64,000 nt of DNA. It comes from JAYSFC01 sp041913505 (GTDB lineage: Bacteria; Pseudomonadota; Gammaproteobacteria; Burkholderiales; Burkholderiaceae_C). The notes below the pieces were generated by a model, which saw only the letters and a program-made list of their open reading frames with translations, made no database searches and was not told the origin of the DNA. The position numbers and the translations under genes were made by a program. Numbering within the stretch: position 1 is the stretch's first letter; the number at the start of each line of letters is the position of its first letter. The stretch covers positions 21,011 through 85,010 of the forward strand of contig JAYSFC010000001.1 of assembly GCA_041913505.1 (NCBI GenBank), read 5' to 3'. This document shows positions 16,839 to 25,972 of this stretch, piece after piece.

Positions 16839-17622
16839 ACCCCTGCTGGCCGCCGCGCTGCAGCACGAGCTGGCCCGCGCCTGGCCCGAGCTGGCCGTCA
16901 TTGCCACGGTGGGCGACGGGCTCAGCGCCGTGCAGCAAACCCTGGCGCTGCAGCCCGAGGTGCTGTTCTTCGACATCCGCATGCCGGGCCAGAGCGGCCT
17001 GGACGCGGCGGCCGAGCTGGCCGACGCCTGGCCCGCCAGCCGGCCGTTTCCAGCGCTCGTGTTCGTCACGGCCTACGACCAGTACGCCGTGCAAGCCTTT
17101 GAGGCCCAGGCCGTGGACTACCTGCTCAAGCCCGTGCAAGCGCCCCGCCTGCAAAAAACCGTGCAAAAACTGCGTGCAGTGCTTGCGTCGGCGTCGCCTT
17201 CCGCTACTGAATCAGGAGCACACCTCGACACCACGCTGGCCCAGTTGCGCGCGTTGCTGGCGGCACCGGGCCTTGGCGCCGCGACCGCCCCCGCGCCACG
17301 GCTCGAAATGATCCAGGCCAGCCAGGGCGCGCAGATCCATCTGGTGCCCGTGGCCGATGTCGTCTATGTGGAAGCGGCCGACAAGTACCTGCGCGTGCTC
17401 ACCGCCGCGCAGGAATACCTGATCCGCATGCCGCTCAAGGAACTGCTGGCCCAGCTCGACCCCGCTGTGTTCTGGCAGGTGCACCGCGGCACGGTGGTGC
17501 GTGCAAGCGCCATTGCCACGGCCACGCGCGACGAGGCGGGCCGCGTGAGCCTGCAGCTGCGCGGGCGGCCCGAGCGGCTTGCGGTGAGCCGCATCTACGC
17601 CCACCGCTTCAAGGCGATGTAG
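16804..17622 (+). CDS. LytTR-family response regulator
   Basis: A 272-residue regulator. The receiver domain (~1-125) has the acidic pocket E10-D11, phosphoacceptor Asp57 in LFFDIRMPG, and the conserved Lys in YLLKPV near 109. A linker of variable composition follows. The LytTR DNA-binding domain (~165-272) contains VVYVEAADKYLRVLT and FWQVHRGTVVRASAI, the typical His-Arg-Gly motif. It acts with the preceding kinase, whose gene it overlaps by 35 bases. LytTR proteins bind paired direct repeats upstream of targets; obvious targets would be the neighbouring membrane-protein genes, but I could not identify binding sites by eye. Confidence 0.92.
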   Translation: MTPPRALIAEDEPLLAAALQHELARAWPELAVIATVGDGLSAVQQTLALQPEVLFFDIRMPGQSGLDAAAELADAWPASRPFPALVFVTAYDQYAVQAFEAQAVDYLLKPVQAPRLQKTVQKLRAVLASASPSATESGAHLDTTLAQLRALLAAPGLGAATAPAPRLEMIQASQGAQIHLVPVADVVYVEAADKYLRVLTAAQEYLIRMPLKELLAQLDPAVFWQVHRGTVVRASAIATATRDEAGRVSLQLRGRPERLAVSRIYAHRFKAM

Positions 17623-17634
17623 GGGCGGTGGCTG

Positions 17635-18270
17635 TCAGCGCTGGGCCGTCAGCAACAGCCCGCCCGCGCCCATGAAGATGCCGCCCGTGGCCCGGTTCAG
17701 GCGCAGCGCGCCGCGCGGGGTGCGGATCCAGCGGCGGATCTGGCGCCCACCCGTGGCATAGACGGCCGTAGACACGAATTCGGTGCACAGGTAAATCGAG
17801 CCCAGCACCAGGAACTGGTGGGCCGTGGGCTTGGTGGGGTCGATGAATTGCGGAAAGATGGCCGCGAACAGGATGATGGCCTTGGGATTGGTGATGGCCA
17901 GGCCGAACTCCTGCGCGATCAGGCGGCGCACCGACCAGGCCTGGCGGGGGGCATTGGCTGTGGCGGCTTCGTCGATCTGGTCAAGGCCGCTGAAGTCGCG
18001 GCTCTGCCAAGCCTTCCAGCCCAGCCAGAACAGGTAGACCGCGCCCACCCATTTGACGGCAGTGAACGCCGCCTCGGACGCAAGCAGCATGGCCCCCAGG
18101 CCCACGGCCGAGATCGTGAGGAAGATCGCGAACGCTGTCACGCGCCCGAAGGTGGCCCACAGCGCCTTGCCCACGCCCGCGCGCATGCCGTTGTTGAGCG
18201 CGCAGAAGTTGTTGGGGCCCGGCGTGAGCGCGATCAGCACCGAGAGGGGGGCAAAGGCCAGGGCGTCCAT
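17635..18270 (-). CDS. LysE/RhtB-family amino-acid exporter
   Basis: A 211-residue inner-membrane protein with six predicted helices. The diagnostic N-terminal motif LIALTPGPNNFCALNNGMRAG is present, along with the GAVYLFWLGWKAW helix and the NPKAIILFAAIFPQFIDP segment. It probably exports amino acids or related metabolites; the substrate cannot be read from sequence. It is convergent with the LytTR gene (12 bases between stops). Confidence 0.9.
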   Translation of the reverse strand: MDALAFAPLSVLIALTPGPNNFCALNNGMRAGVGKALWATFGRVTAFAIFLTISAVGLGAMLLASEAAFTAVKWVGAVYLFWLGWKAWQSRDFSGLDQIDEAATANAPRQAWSVRRLIAQEFGLAITNPKAIILFAAIFPQFIDPTKPTAHQFLVLGSIYLCTEFVSTAVYATGGRQIRRWIRTPRGALRLNRATGGIFMGAGGLLLTAQR

Positions 18271-18315
18271 GGAGGCTACCTGCGAGGTGGAAAGGAAAGC
18301 GCCAGTGTATGCCGC

Positions 18316-18957
18316 TCAGTCTGGCAAATCCACCGTGCTGCCCCAGTCCACACCGGGCAGCGCCTCGTAGTGCGCCACGAGCACAAGGCGGTCCCGCGCC
18401 TGCGCCAGCGCGCCGAGCGCCTGCTGCAGGTAGCGGATGGAGGGTTTGTCGAGCCCCGCGACGGGCTCGTCGATCAGCGTGAGCGGCGCCCCGCTGGCCA
18501 GGGCCGCCGCCATGAAGCACTTGCGCTGCGTGCCCGTGGAGAGCGCATGGAACGGCTTGGCCAGGTGCGGAGCGAGGTCCCAGCCCTGCACATGGGATTG
18601 CAGCGCCGCCTCGCTCCAAAGAGGATGGCACGCGGGCAGCCTCTGCAGCCATTGGCCGGGCGTGAGCCCCGCCTGCGCGGGCAGGCCGGGCGCGCGCGGG
18701 TCCATCCAGAACACCTGGCGCCGGTAGGCGCTGGGCTGCGCGGCCAGGTCCGTCCCGCAGAGCACGAGCCGTCCGCGCGCTGGCGCAAGCTGCCCCGCGA
18801 GCAGGCTCAGCAGCGTGGTCTTGCCCGAGCCGTCGCCGCCGCGCACCAGGCCCACACCCGCGCGCCAGTCCTGCGACCAGCCCGACCATAGCGGGCGGCC
18901 CGGGTGGGCAAAGGCCAGGTCATGCACCTGCAGCAGCGTCGTGTCGGCGGTCGTCAT
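18316..18957 (-). CDS. Orphan ABC transporter ATP-binding protein
   Basis: A 213-residue ATPase of the CcmA-like size class. Walker A is GGDGSGKTT (around residue 40), Walker B is LTLIDEPVAGLD, and the switch His is in LVAHYE. The signature is LSTGTQRK instead of the usual LSGGQ, a degenerate form seen in small exporter ATPases. No permease gene is adjacent: upstream lies a divergent unknown and downstream a LysE exporter. The ATG at 18957 (MTTADTT) is preferred; an upstream GTG at 18999 adds 14 residues that overlap the divergent promoter. The partner and substrate are unknown. Confidence 0.82.
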   Translation of the reverse strand: MTTADTTLLQVHDLAFAHPGRPLWSGWSQDWRAGVGLVRGGDGSGKTTLLSLLAGQLAPARGRLVLCGTDLAAQPSAYRRQVFWMDPRAPGLPAQAGLTPGQWLQRLPACHPLWSEAALQSHVQGWDLAPHLAKPFHALSTGTQRKCFMAAALASGAPLTLIDEPVAGLDKPSIRYLQQALGALAQARDRLVLVAHYEALPGVDWGSTVDLPD

Positions 18958-19004
18958 TTGCGCAGTGTAGGGTGTAACAATGGAGGCCCCGCGCCACAAC
19001 CGCC

Positions 19005-19373
19005 ATGCCCCTGGACTACCTCGATTTCGACTACAGCGAAGACGCCGAAGGCACCGGCACCTGGGATGCGATGGCGTGCGTGCAGCCCCAACGCCTGGGC
19101 GCGCTGCACGCCGAGATCACACGCCTGCTGGCCTGGGCGCACCACACCTTCGCGGGCCAACAGGGCCCCTGCGAAGACGGCGGCCAGTGGGACTACGACC
19201 TGCAGGCCCAGGCCGAGGACGGCACGCCGCTGCACATCGCCTACGACGCCGCGCACGAGCGCCTGCACGCCCAGGCCGCGCCCAGTGGCGGCCGCACCAC
19301 GGTCACGCTCTCGCTCAGCGGCTCGGCCGCCTTCGGCGAGGCGCTGCGCGACGCCTTCGGGCTGGAGCCCTAG
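19005..19373 (+). CDS. Hypothetical acidic protein
   Basis: A 122-residue soluble acidic protein starting MPLDYLDFDYSEDAEGTG. It ends with a strand-rich half (TTVTLSLSGSAAFGEALRDAF). No signal peptide, membrane helix or catalytic motif is evident, and I do not recognise the family. It is divergent from the orphan ATPase, sharing a 47-base control region with a plausible TTGCGC...TAACAAT promoter pointing rightwards. Coding bias matches the chromosome, so it is probably a real gene. Confidence 0.65.
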   Translation: MPLDYLDFDYSEDAEGTGTWDAMACVQPQRLGALHAEITRLLAWAHHTFAGQQGPCEDGGQWDYDLQAQAEDGTPLHIAYDAAHERLHAQAAPSGGRTTVTLSLSGSAAFGEALRDAFGLEP

Positions 19374-19441
19374 CCGCTTCCACCGTAGCACAGTAGATTA
19401 GGGGCAGAGGCCGCCTTCCCGCTGGCCTGGAGTGCCATGCC

Positions 19442-21343
19442 ATGACGCCGCGCCCCCGCGCCGCAGGAGACCTCGACAGCGTGCCCCCCGCCGCTTGGCG
19501 GCGCTATGCGGGCCTGCCGCTGAACCTGGGCATCGCCCTGGCGAGCGCAGCGGCCATCGCCGGCCTCTGGCTGGTGACCGCGCAGCGCATCGTGTTCGAG
19601 CAGGAGCAGGCGGTGGCCGCAGCCATGCAGTCCAACTCCAATCTCGCCATCGCCTTTGAAGAGCAGGTCTTTCGCACGCTGAAATCGGCCGAGCAGGTAG
19701 CGGCCTTCGTGCGCGAGGAGTACCTGCGGATCGGCCCGGACATTCCGTTGCGCCGGTGGGTTGAACGCAACGTGATCCGCGACGAGATGTTCACCGTCGT
19801 CAGCGTGGTCAACGAGCAGGGAGACGTCGTCGCCAGCAGCCTGAACACCGGCCCGGTCAACTACGCCGACCGCACCTTTTTCCTGGCCCAGCGCGATGCC
19901 CGCGAGGACCGCCTGTTCGTAAGCCCTCCCGTGCTCGGCCGCATCACGGGCAGCTGGCAGATACCGATGTCGCTGCGCATCACGCGCGCCGACGGCAGTT
20001 TTGGCGGCGTGGTGGTCATGTCGGTGGCGCCAGCCAACTTCACGCAGCCCTACCGCCAGGCCCACCTGGACCGCGAGGACCTGCTGGAGCTGACCGGGCT
20101 GGACGGCATCGTGCGCGCCCGCGAACCGGCCAACCCCAACAGTCTGGGCAAAGACGCGCACGGCCTGCCCTGGTTTCAGCGCCAGGCCCGCGCGGCCGAA
20201 GGCGACTTCGTGGACACCGGCGAAACGACCGACGGCACGGCGCGCGTCATCAGCTACCGGACCCTGCAGAGCCACCCCTTGATGGTGACCGTGGGAACAC
20301 CCCAGGCGCAAGCCATGGCGCCAGTGCTGCAGCGCCGCACCACCTACATCGCGGTGGCCGCCAGCGCCACCGCCGCCCTGCTGGGTTTTGCCACGCTGCT
20401 GATTGCCGTGCTGGCCCGCCAGCGCCGCGTAGCCCGCGCCCTGCATGCCAGCGAGGCGCTGTTCCGCGCCACTTTCCACCAGGCAGCCATGGGTATCGCG
20501 CGCATCGCCCCCGACGGGCACATCCTCGGCGCCAACGAAAAGTACTGCCGCATGCTGGGCTATGCCGAAGAAGATCTGCGCCAGCGCACCCTCTTCGACC
20601 TGAGCGACGGGCACACGCGCGAGGCGGCGCGGCGGTTCCTCGCACAGCGCATTGCCACCCACTCGCCCACGCTGTCGCCGGAGATCGAGAAACCCTACCT
20701 GCGCAAGGACGGCTCCACGCTCTGGGTGTGCGAGGCGCTGGGCGTGGTGCGGCGCGCCGACGGTGCGCCCGACTTCCTCGTGGCGGTGGCGCAGGACATC
20801 ACCGAGCGCAAGAACCTGGAGGCGCGCCTTTCGCACGACGCGCGGCACGACGCGCTGACCGGCCTGCCCAACCGGATCCTGTTCCAGGACCGTTTCGGCC
20901 AGGTGATCGACTCGGCGCGGCGCCACGGCCAGCTGGCCGGTGTGCTCTACCTCGACCTCGACGGCTTCAAGGCCGTCAACGACCGGCACGGCCACGCGGT
21001 CGGCGACCAACTGCTGTGCCAGGTGGCCCAACGGCTGACGGGCTGCATGCGGGAAGAAGACACGGTGTCGCGCTTCGGGGGCGACGAATTCGGCATCGTG
21101 CTCGCGCAGGCCGTACGGCCGCAGGACTGCGAGCAGGCGGCCCGCAAGATATTGCAGGCGCTCGCGCAGCCGTTCGACCTCGATGGCCTGACGGTCCAGG
21201 TAACGGCCAGCGTGGGGGCCGCGCTCTTTCCCACCCACGGCAGCGACATTGCCGAGCTGGTGGCCCATGCCGATGCCGCCATGTACGCCGCGAAGAACGC
21301 GGGCAAGAACCAGTTCAGCTGGGGTCGCGATCCCCCACGGTAG
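19442..21343 (+). CDS. Membrane diguanylate cyclase with Cache-like, PAS and GGDEF domains
   Basis: A 633-residue c-di-GMP synthase. It has a transmembrane helix at ~25-47, a periplasmic dCache-like sensor (~50-310, with the VVNEQGDVVASS and YADRTFF elements of Cache folds) and a second transmembrane helix at ~325-350 (YIAVAASATAALLGFATLLI). A PAS domain (~365-470, ending DITERKNLEARL) and a GGDEF domain (~475-630) follow. The active site RFGGDEFG is intact (GGDEF 546-550), and no EAL domain follows. The 3' end overlaps the convergent outer-membrane lipoprotein gene by 29 bases. Ligand unknown; Cache domains commonly bind small organic acids or amino acids. Confidence 0.93.
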   Translation: MTPRPRAAGDLDSVPPAAWRRYAGLPLNLGIALASAAAIAGLWLVTAQRIVFEQEQAVAAAMQSNSNLAIAFEEQVFRTLKSAEQVAAFVREEYLRIGPDIPLRRWVERNVIRDEMFTVVSVVNEQGDVVASSLNTGPVNYADRTFFLAQRDAREDRLFVSPPVLGRITGSWQIPMSLRITRADGSFGGVVVMSVAPANFTQPYRQAHLDREDLLELTGLDGIVRAREPANPNSLGKDAHGLPWFQRQARAAEGDFVDTGETTDGTARVISYRTLQSHPLMVTVGTPQAQAMAPVLQRRTTYIAVAASATAALLGFATLLIAVLARQRRVARALHASEALFRATFHQAAMGIARIAPDGHILGANEKYCRMLGYAEEDLRQRTLFDLSDGHTREAARRFLAQRIATHSPTLSPEIEKPYLRKDGSTLWVCEALGVVRRADGAPDFLVAVAQDITERKNLEARLSHDARHDALTGLPNRILFQDRFGQVIDSARRHGQLAGVLYLDLDGFKAVNDRHGHAVGDQLLCQVAQRLTGCMREEDTVSRFGGDEFGIVLAQAVRPQDCEQAARKILQALAQPFDLDGLTVQVTASVGAALFPTHGSDIAELVAHADAAMYAAKNAGKNQFSWGRDPPR

Positions 21344-22817
21344 GCGCGCCCGCTGGCGCCCCGCCCTCCGCACCACCCACTTCCTGCCAGCGCCCCGCCA
21401 CGTTCTTGAGCAGCGTGGTGATGGCGGCCAGACGCCGGTTGCGCACGTCGATGAGGCTGCGCTGGGCCGACAGCACCGTGGCCTGAGCGCTCAGCACGTT
21501 GAGATAGGCCACCGTGCCCGCGCGGTACTGGTTGTTCACCACCTCGAGCGCGCGCTGCGCGGCGGCCACGGCCTCGGCCTGCACGGTCTGCTCGCGCTCC
21601 AGCGCGGCGCCCGCGACGAGGCTGTCCTCCACTTCCTGCAGCGCCGTGAGCACGGTCTGGCGGTAGGTGGCCGCAGCCTGGTCCTGCGCGGCGCGGGCCG
21701 ACTCCACGGCCGCCATGCGCGCGCCACCGTCGAACAGCGACGCGGCCAATGACGGCCCGAGCGACCAGACCAGGTTGGGCGCGCTCAACAGATTGCCGAT
21801 CGACGTGCTCCGGTAGCCCGCCGAGGCCGAGAGCGTGACGGACGGAAAGAACGCCGCGCGCGCCACGCCCACCTGCGCGTTGGCCGCCGCCACGCGGCGC
21901 TCGGCGGCCGCGATGTCGGGGCGGCGCTCCAGCAGGCGCGAGGGCAGTTGCGCGGGCACGGCCGGCGGCGCGGGCAGCTCGGCCGTGGGCGGCAGGCTGA
22001 ATGCTGCGGGCGCGCGGCCGGCCAGGGCCGCGAGCGCGTGTTCGAGCTGGGCGCGGCTGGTCTCGGACTCGATGAGCTGCGCCTGGGTGGACTTGAACTG
22101 CGCCTCGGCCTGGGCCACGTCGGCCGACGAGGCCACGCCTGCGCGGTAGCGGTTGCGCGTGAGGTCCCAGCTGCGCTGGTAGGCATCCAGCGTCTCGCGC
22201 AGCAGGCGGCCCTGCGCCTCGGCCGTGCGCACTGAAAAGTAGGTCTGCGCAACCGAGGCCTGCACCGACAGGCGCAGCGCGGCGAGGTCGTCGGCGCTGG
22301 CCTGGGCGCTGGCGCGCGCGGCATCCACGCCACCCGACAGGCGTCCCCACAGGTCGGGCTCCCAGCTGGCGGACAGGCCCGCGTTGTAGTTGGTGGTGAG
22401 GTAGCTGTTGGTGTTGGTCGTGCCGTTGGCCGTGGTCACGCTGTTGCTGCGCGAGCGTGTGGCTCCCGCGCTGGCGCCGAGCGCGGGCCAGAGCGCGGCA
22501 CGGCTGCTGTCCACGGCCGCGCGCGCGGCGCGCAGGCGCGCCACGGACAGCGCGATGTTCTGGTTGGCCTCCTGGGCCTGCTGCTGCAGCGTGTCGAGCA
22601 CCGTATCGTTGAACAGTGTCCACCAGGCGTCGGGCACGCTGTCCATGGGCTGGGCGGCCTGCCACACACCGCTGCCGGCCACGCCCTCCTTGAAGGCCCC
22701 GGGCACCTCCAGGACCGGACGCTCATAGGGCGGCTGCGTGGAACAGGCGGCCAGCAGCGCGAGGGGCGCCAGCAGGGCCAGCGGATGGGCCCACAGCATC
22801 GGGCGTTTCCTGGACAT
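21315..22817 (-). CDS. Outer-membrane efflux lipoprotein (NodT/OprM family)
   Basis: A 500-residue TolC-type exit duct of the tripartite pump encoded upstream. A lipoprotein signal ends LALLAAC with the acylated Cys. Two OEP repeats follow (beginning around [20 protein letters not shown] and RRPDIAAAERRVAAANAQVG), forming the barrel and coiled-coil tunnel. The ATG at 22817 shares one base with the stop of the upstream RND gene (TGATG), so the pump and its duct are translationally coupled; a TTG one codon earlier is also in frame. The last 29 bases overlap the convergent cyclase gene. Confidence 0.93.
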   Translation of the reverse strand: MSRKRPMLWAHPLALLAPLALLAACSTQPPYERPVLEVPGAFKEGVAGSGVWQAAQPMDSVPDAWWTLFNDTVLDTLQQQAQEANQNIALSVARLRAARAAVDSSRAALWPALGASAGATRSRSNSVTTANGTTNTNSYLTTNYNAGLSASWEPDLWGRLSGGVDAARASAQASADDLAALRLSVQASVAQTYFSVRTAEAQGRLLRETLDAYQRSWDLTRNRYRAGVASSADVAQAEAQFKSTQAQLIESETSRAQLEHALAALAGRAPAAFSLPPTAELPAPPAVPAQLPSRLLERRPDIAAAERRVAAANAQVGVARAAFFPSVTLSASAGYRSTSIGNLLSAPNLVWSLGPSLAASLFDGGARMAAVESARAAQDQAAATYRQTVLTALQEVEDSLVAGAALEREQTVQAEAVAAAQRALEVVNNQYRAGTVAYLNVLSAQATVLSAQRSLIDVRNRRLAAITTLLKNVAGRWQEVGGAEGGAPAGAPTVGDRDPS

Positions 22818-25800
22818 CAATGGTCTCCTTGCGGCACGGGGGCGGCCAGCGGCGGCGCGGTCCGGCGGCGCAGCACGCGCGCACGCAGCCGGTCGAGCAC
22901 CACGTACACCACGGGCGTGGTGTACAGCGTGAGCACCTGGCTCACGAGCAGGCCGCCCACCACGGCAATGCCGAGTGGCTGGCGCAGCTCTGCGCCGTCG
23001 CCCCGGCCCAGCGCCAGGGGCAGCGCGCCGAAGATGGCAGCCAGGGTGGTCATGAGGATGGGGCGCAGGCGCAGGCTGCAGGCACGGTAGATGGCCTGCG
23101 CCGCCGTCGCATGGCCCTGACGCTGCCGCACGAGCGCGAAGTCGATCATCATGATCGCGTTCTTCTTCACGATGCCGATGAGCAGGATCACGCCGATCAG
23201 CGCGATCAGCGAGAACTCCGTCTTGAACAGCATCAGCGCGAGCAGCGCGCCCACGCCCGCCGAGGGCAGCGTGGACAGGATGGTGAGCGGGTGCACCAAG
23301 CTCTCGTACAGCATGCCCAGCACGAGGTAGATGGTGACCATGGCCGCGAGGATGAGCAGCGGCTGGCCCGCCAGCGCCTGCTGAAACGCTCCCGCCGTGC
23401 CGCTGAAACTGCCCCGCACCGAGACGGGCACGCCGAGCTCGGCCGTGGCGTTGTGGATGGCGTCGGTGGCCTGCGACAGCGACACGCCCGGCGCGAGGCT
23501 GAAGCTCACGGTGCTCGCGGGCGTGCCGCGCTCGTGGTTCACGGCCAGCGGCGTGTTGGTCTGCGTGATGCGCGCGAAGGCCGTGAGGGGCACCCGCTCG
23601 CCCCGGCTGTTGACGAAGAAGAAGCCGCGCAGCGTCTCAGGGCTTTGCAGGTAGCGCGGCGCAGCCTCCATCACCACGCGGTACTGGTTGAGCGGGTTGT
23701 AGATCACGCCCATCTGGCGCTGGCCGAAGGCGTCGTTGAGCGTGGCGTCGATCTGTGCCGCCGTCAGGCCCAGCCGGGTGGCGGCGTCGCGGTCGATGAC
23801 CAGCGAGGTCTGCAGGCCGTAGTCCTGCACGTCGCTGTTCACATCCTCCAGCTCGGGCAACTGCGCCATCACCTGGCGGATGCGCGGCTCCCAGGTGCGC
23901 AGGTCCTGAATGTCGTCGGCCTGCAGCGTGTAGTCGTAGGCCGAGCTGCTCTGCCGCCCGCCGATGCGGATGTCGCGCTGCGGCACCATGAACAGGCGCG
24001 CGCCGGGTTCGTCCTTGAGCTGCTGGCGCAGCCGCTCGATCACCTGCTCGGAAGACACCTTGCGCTCGGCCACGGGCTTGAGCGACATGAACATGCTTGC
24101 GGCATTGCGCTGCCCGCCGCCCGTGAAGCCTGTCACATACTGCACGGCCGGGTCGCGCTGCACGATGGCAAGGAAGCGCTTGAGCCGCTGTTCCATTGCC
24201 TGGTACGAGGTGGCTTGGTCTGCACGGATGAAGCCCATGATGCGCCCCGTGTCCTGCTCGGGCATGAAGCCCTTGTCGATAGCCACGTACAGGTGCACGT
24301 TGAGCGCCACCACGCCTGCCAGCAGCAACAGCGGCACGGCGGGCCAGCGCAGGCCCCAGGCCAGGCTGCGCCGGTAGCCGCGCAGCGCCCGCGCAGCGAT
24401 GGCATCGAGCGCGCGCGACAGGCGCGAGCGTTGCCGGGGCTGCAACGGGTGGCGCAGCAGGTGGGCGCACATCATCGGCGTGGTGGTGAGCGACACCAGC
24501 ATCGACACGAGGATGGCCGCCGACATGACGATGGCGAACTCGCGGAAGAACCGCCCCACGATGCCCCCCATGAACCAGATGGGCAGGAACACCGCGATCA
24601 GCGACAGGCTCATCGAAACCACGGTGAAGCCGATCTCGCGCGAGCCCTCCAGTGCCGCCTGCAGCGCGCCCTGGCCGCGCTCCATGTGGCGCATGATGTT
24701 CTCGAGCACGACGATGGCATCGTCGACCACGAAACCGGTGACGATGGTCAGCGCCATGAGCGAGAGGTTGTCGAGCGTGTAGCCTGCAAGGTACATCACG
24801 CCGAACGTGCCCGCGAGCGACGCGGGCACGGCCACGCTGGGAATGAGCGTGGCGCGCCCGTTGCGCAGGAACAGGAACACCACGAGCACCACGAGCGCCA
24901 CGGCCAGCGCGAGCGCGCGCTCCACCTCCACCAGCGAGGCGCGCAGCGTGGGCGTGCGGTCGGATACCACCGTGATGTCGATGGCCGCGGGAATCGAGGC
25001 CTCGAGCCGCGGCAGCATGGCGCGCACGCGCTCCACGGCCTGGAGGATGTTGGCGCCCGGCTGCTTGTACACCTGCAGCAGGACGGCGGGCCTGCCGTTG
25101 GCCACGCCGTAGTTGCGCACGTCCTGCACCGAGTCGACCACATCGGCCACGTCCGACAGGCGCACGGCGTTGCCATTGTTCCAGCGCAGCACGAGCGGCG
25201 CGTAGTCGGCTGCCACGCGGGCCTGGTCGTTCGTGCCCACCTGCCAGTAGTGGTCCTCGCGCTCCACGGCGCCCAAGGGCCGGTTGGCGTTGGTGGTGGT
25301 GATGGCCGTGCGCACCTGCTCGAGCGACACGCCGTTGGCCGCGAGTCGCACCGGATCGAGCTCCACGCGCACGGCGGGCAGCGCGCCACCGCTCACCGTG
25401 GCCTGCCCCACGCCCTCGACCTGCGAGAGCTTCTGCGCGAGCACGGTGGAGGCCGCGTCGTACATCTGTCCGCGCGTGAGCGAATCCGACGTGAGCGCGA
25501 GGATCATGATGGGCGAATCGGCCGGATTCACCTTGCGGTAGGTCGGGTTGCTGGGCATGCCCGTGGGCAGCAGTGTGCGCGCGGCGTTGATGGCGGCCTG
25601 CACGTCGCGCGCGGCGCCGTCCACGCTGCGGTTGAGGTCGAACTGCAGCGTGATGCGCGTGTTGCCGAGCGTGGAGCTCGACGTGATCTCGTTCACGCCC
25701 GCAATCGCGCCGAGCGAGCGCTCCAGCGGCGTGGCCACCGTGGCGGCCATGGTGTCGGGGCTCGCGCCGGGCAGGCTGGCCGACACCGAGATCGTGGGGT

Positions 25801-25936
25801 AGTCCACCTGCGGCAGCGGGGCCACGGGCAGCAGGAAGAACGACACCGCCCCGGCCAGCGCCAGCCCCAGCGTGAGGAGCATGGTGGCAATGGGGCGGTG
25901 GATGAACGGACTCGACAGGCCGGCGAAGCTGCTCAT
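22817..25936 (-). CDS. mdtC: RND efflux permease, MdtC-type
   Basis: A 1039-residue inner-membrane RND pump subunit. It has twelve membrane helices, two large periplasmic loops, the N-terminal [19 protein letters not shown] signature, and the helix-4 proton-relay region [19 protein letters not shown] with the paired Asp. In E. coli, MdtB and MdtC form a heterotrimer exporting bile salts, novobiocin and similar compounds. It lies 36 bases after the other RND gene and overlaps the outer-membrane gene by one base. Being third in the A-B-C order supports the MdtC assignment. Confidence 0.93.
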   Translation of the reverse strand: MSSFAGLSSPFIHRPIATMLLTLGLALAGAVSFFLLPVAPLPQVDYPTISVSASLPGASPDTMAATVATPLERSLGAIAGVNEITSSSTLGNTRITLQFDLNRSVDGAARDVQAAINAARTLLPTGMPSNPTYRKVNPADSPIMILALTSDSLTRGQMYDAASTVLAQKLSQVEGVGQATVSGGALPAVRVELDPVRLAANGVSLEQVRTAITTTNANRPLGAVEREDHYWQVGTNDQARVAADYAPLVLRWNNGNAVRLSDVADVVDSVQDVRNYGVANGRPAVLLQVYKQPGANILQAVERVRAMLPRLEASIPAAIDITVVSDRTPTLRASLVEVERALALAVALVVLVVFLFLRNGRATLIPSVAVPASLAGTFGVMYLAGYTLDNLSLMALTIVTGFVVDDAIVVLENIMRHMERGQGALQAALEGSREIGFTVVSMSLSLIAVFLPIWFMGGIVGRFFREFAIVMSAAILVSMLVSLTTTPMMCAHLLRHPLQPRQRSRLSRALDAIAARALRGYRRSLAWGLRWPAVPLLLLAGVVALNVHLYVAIDKGFMPEQDTGRIMGFIRADQATSYQAMEQRLKRFLAIVQRDPAVQYVTGFTGGGQRNAASMFMSLKPVAERKVSSEQVIERLRQQLKDEPGARLFMVPQRDIRIGGRQSSSAYDYTLQADDIQDLRTWEPRIRQVMAQLPELEDVNSDVQDYGLQTSLVIDRDAATRLGLTAAQIDATLNDAFGQRQMGVIYNPLNQYRVVMEAAPRYLQSPETLRGFFFVNSRGERVPLTAFARITQTNTPLAVNHERGTPASTVSFSLAPGVSLSQATDAIHNATAELGVPVSVRGSFSGTAGAFQQALAGQPLLILAAMVTIYLVLGMLYESLVHPLTILSTLPSAGVGALLALMLFKTEFSLIALIGVILLIGIVKKNAIMMIDFALVRQRQGHATAAQAIYRACSLRLRPILMTTLAAIFGALPLALGRGDGAELRQPLGIAVVGGLLVSQVLTLYTTPVVYVVLDRLRARVLRRRTAPPLAAPVPQGDH

Positions 25937-25972
25937 GCCGGGCCTCCCCGGCCGCGGGGCGGACGTGCGCGC

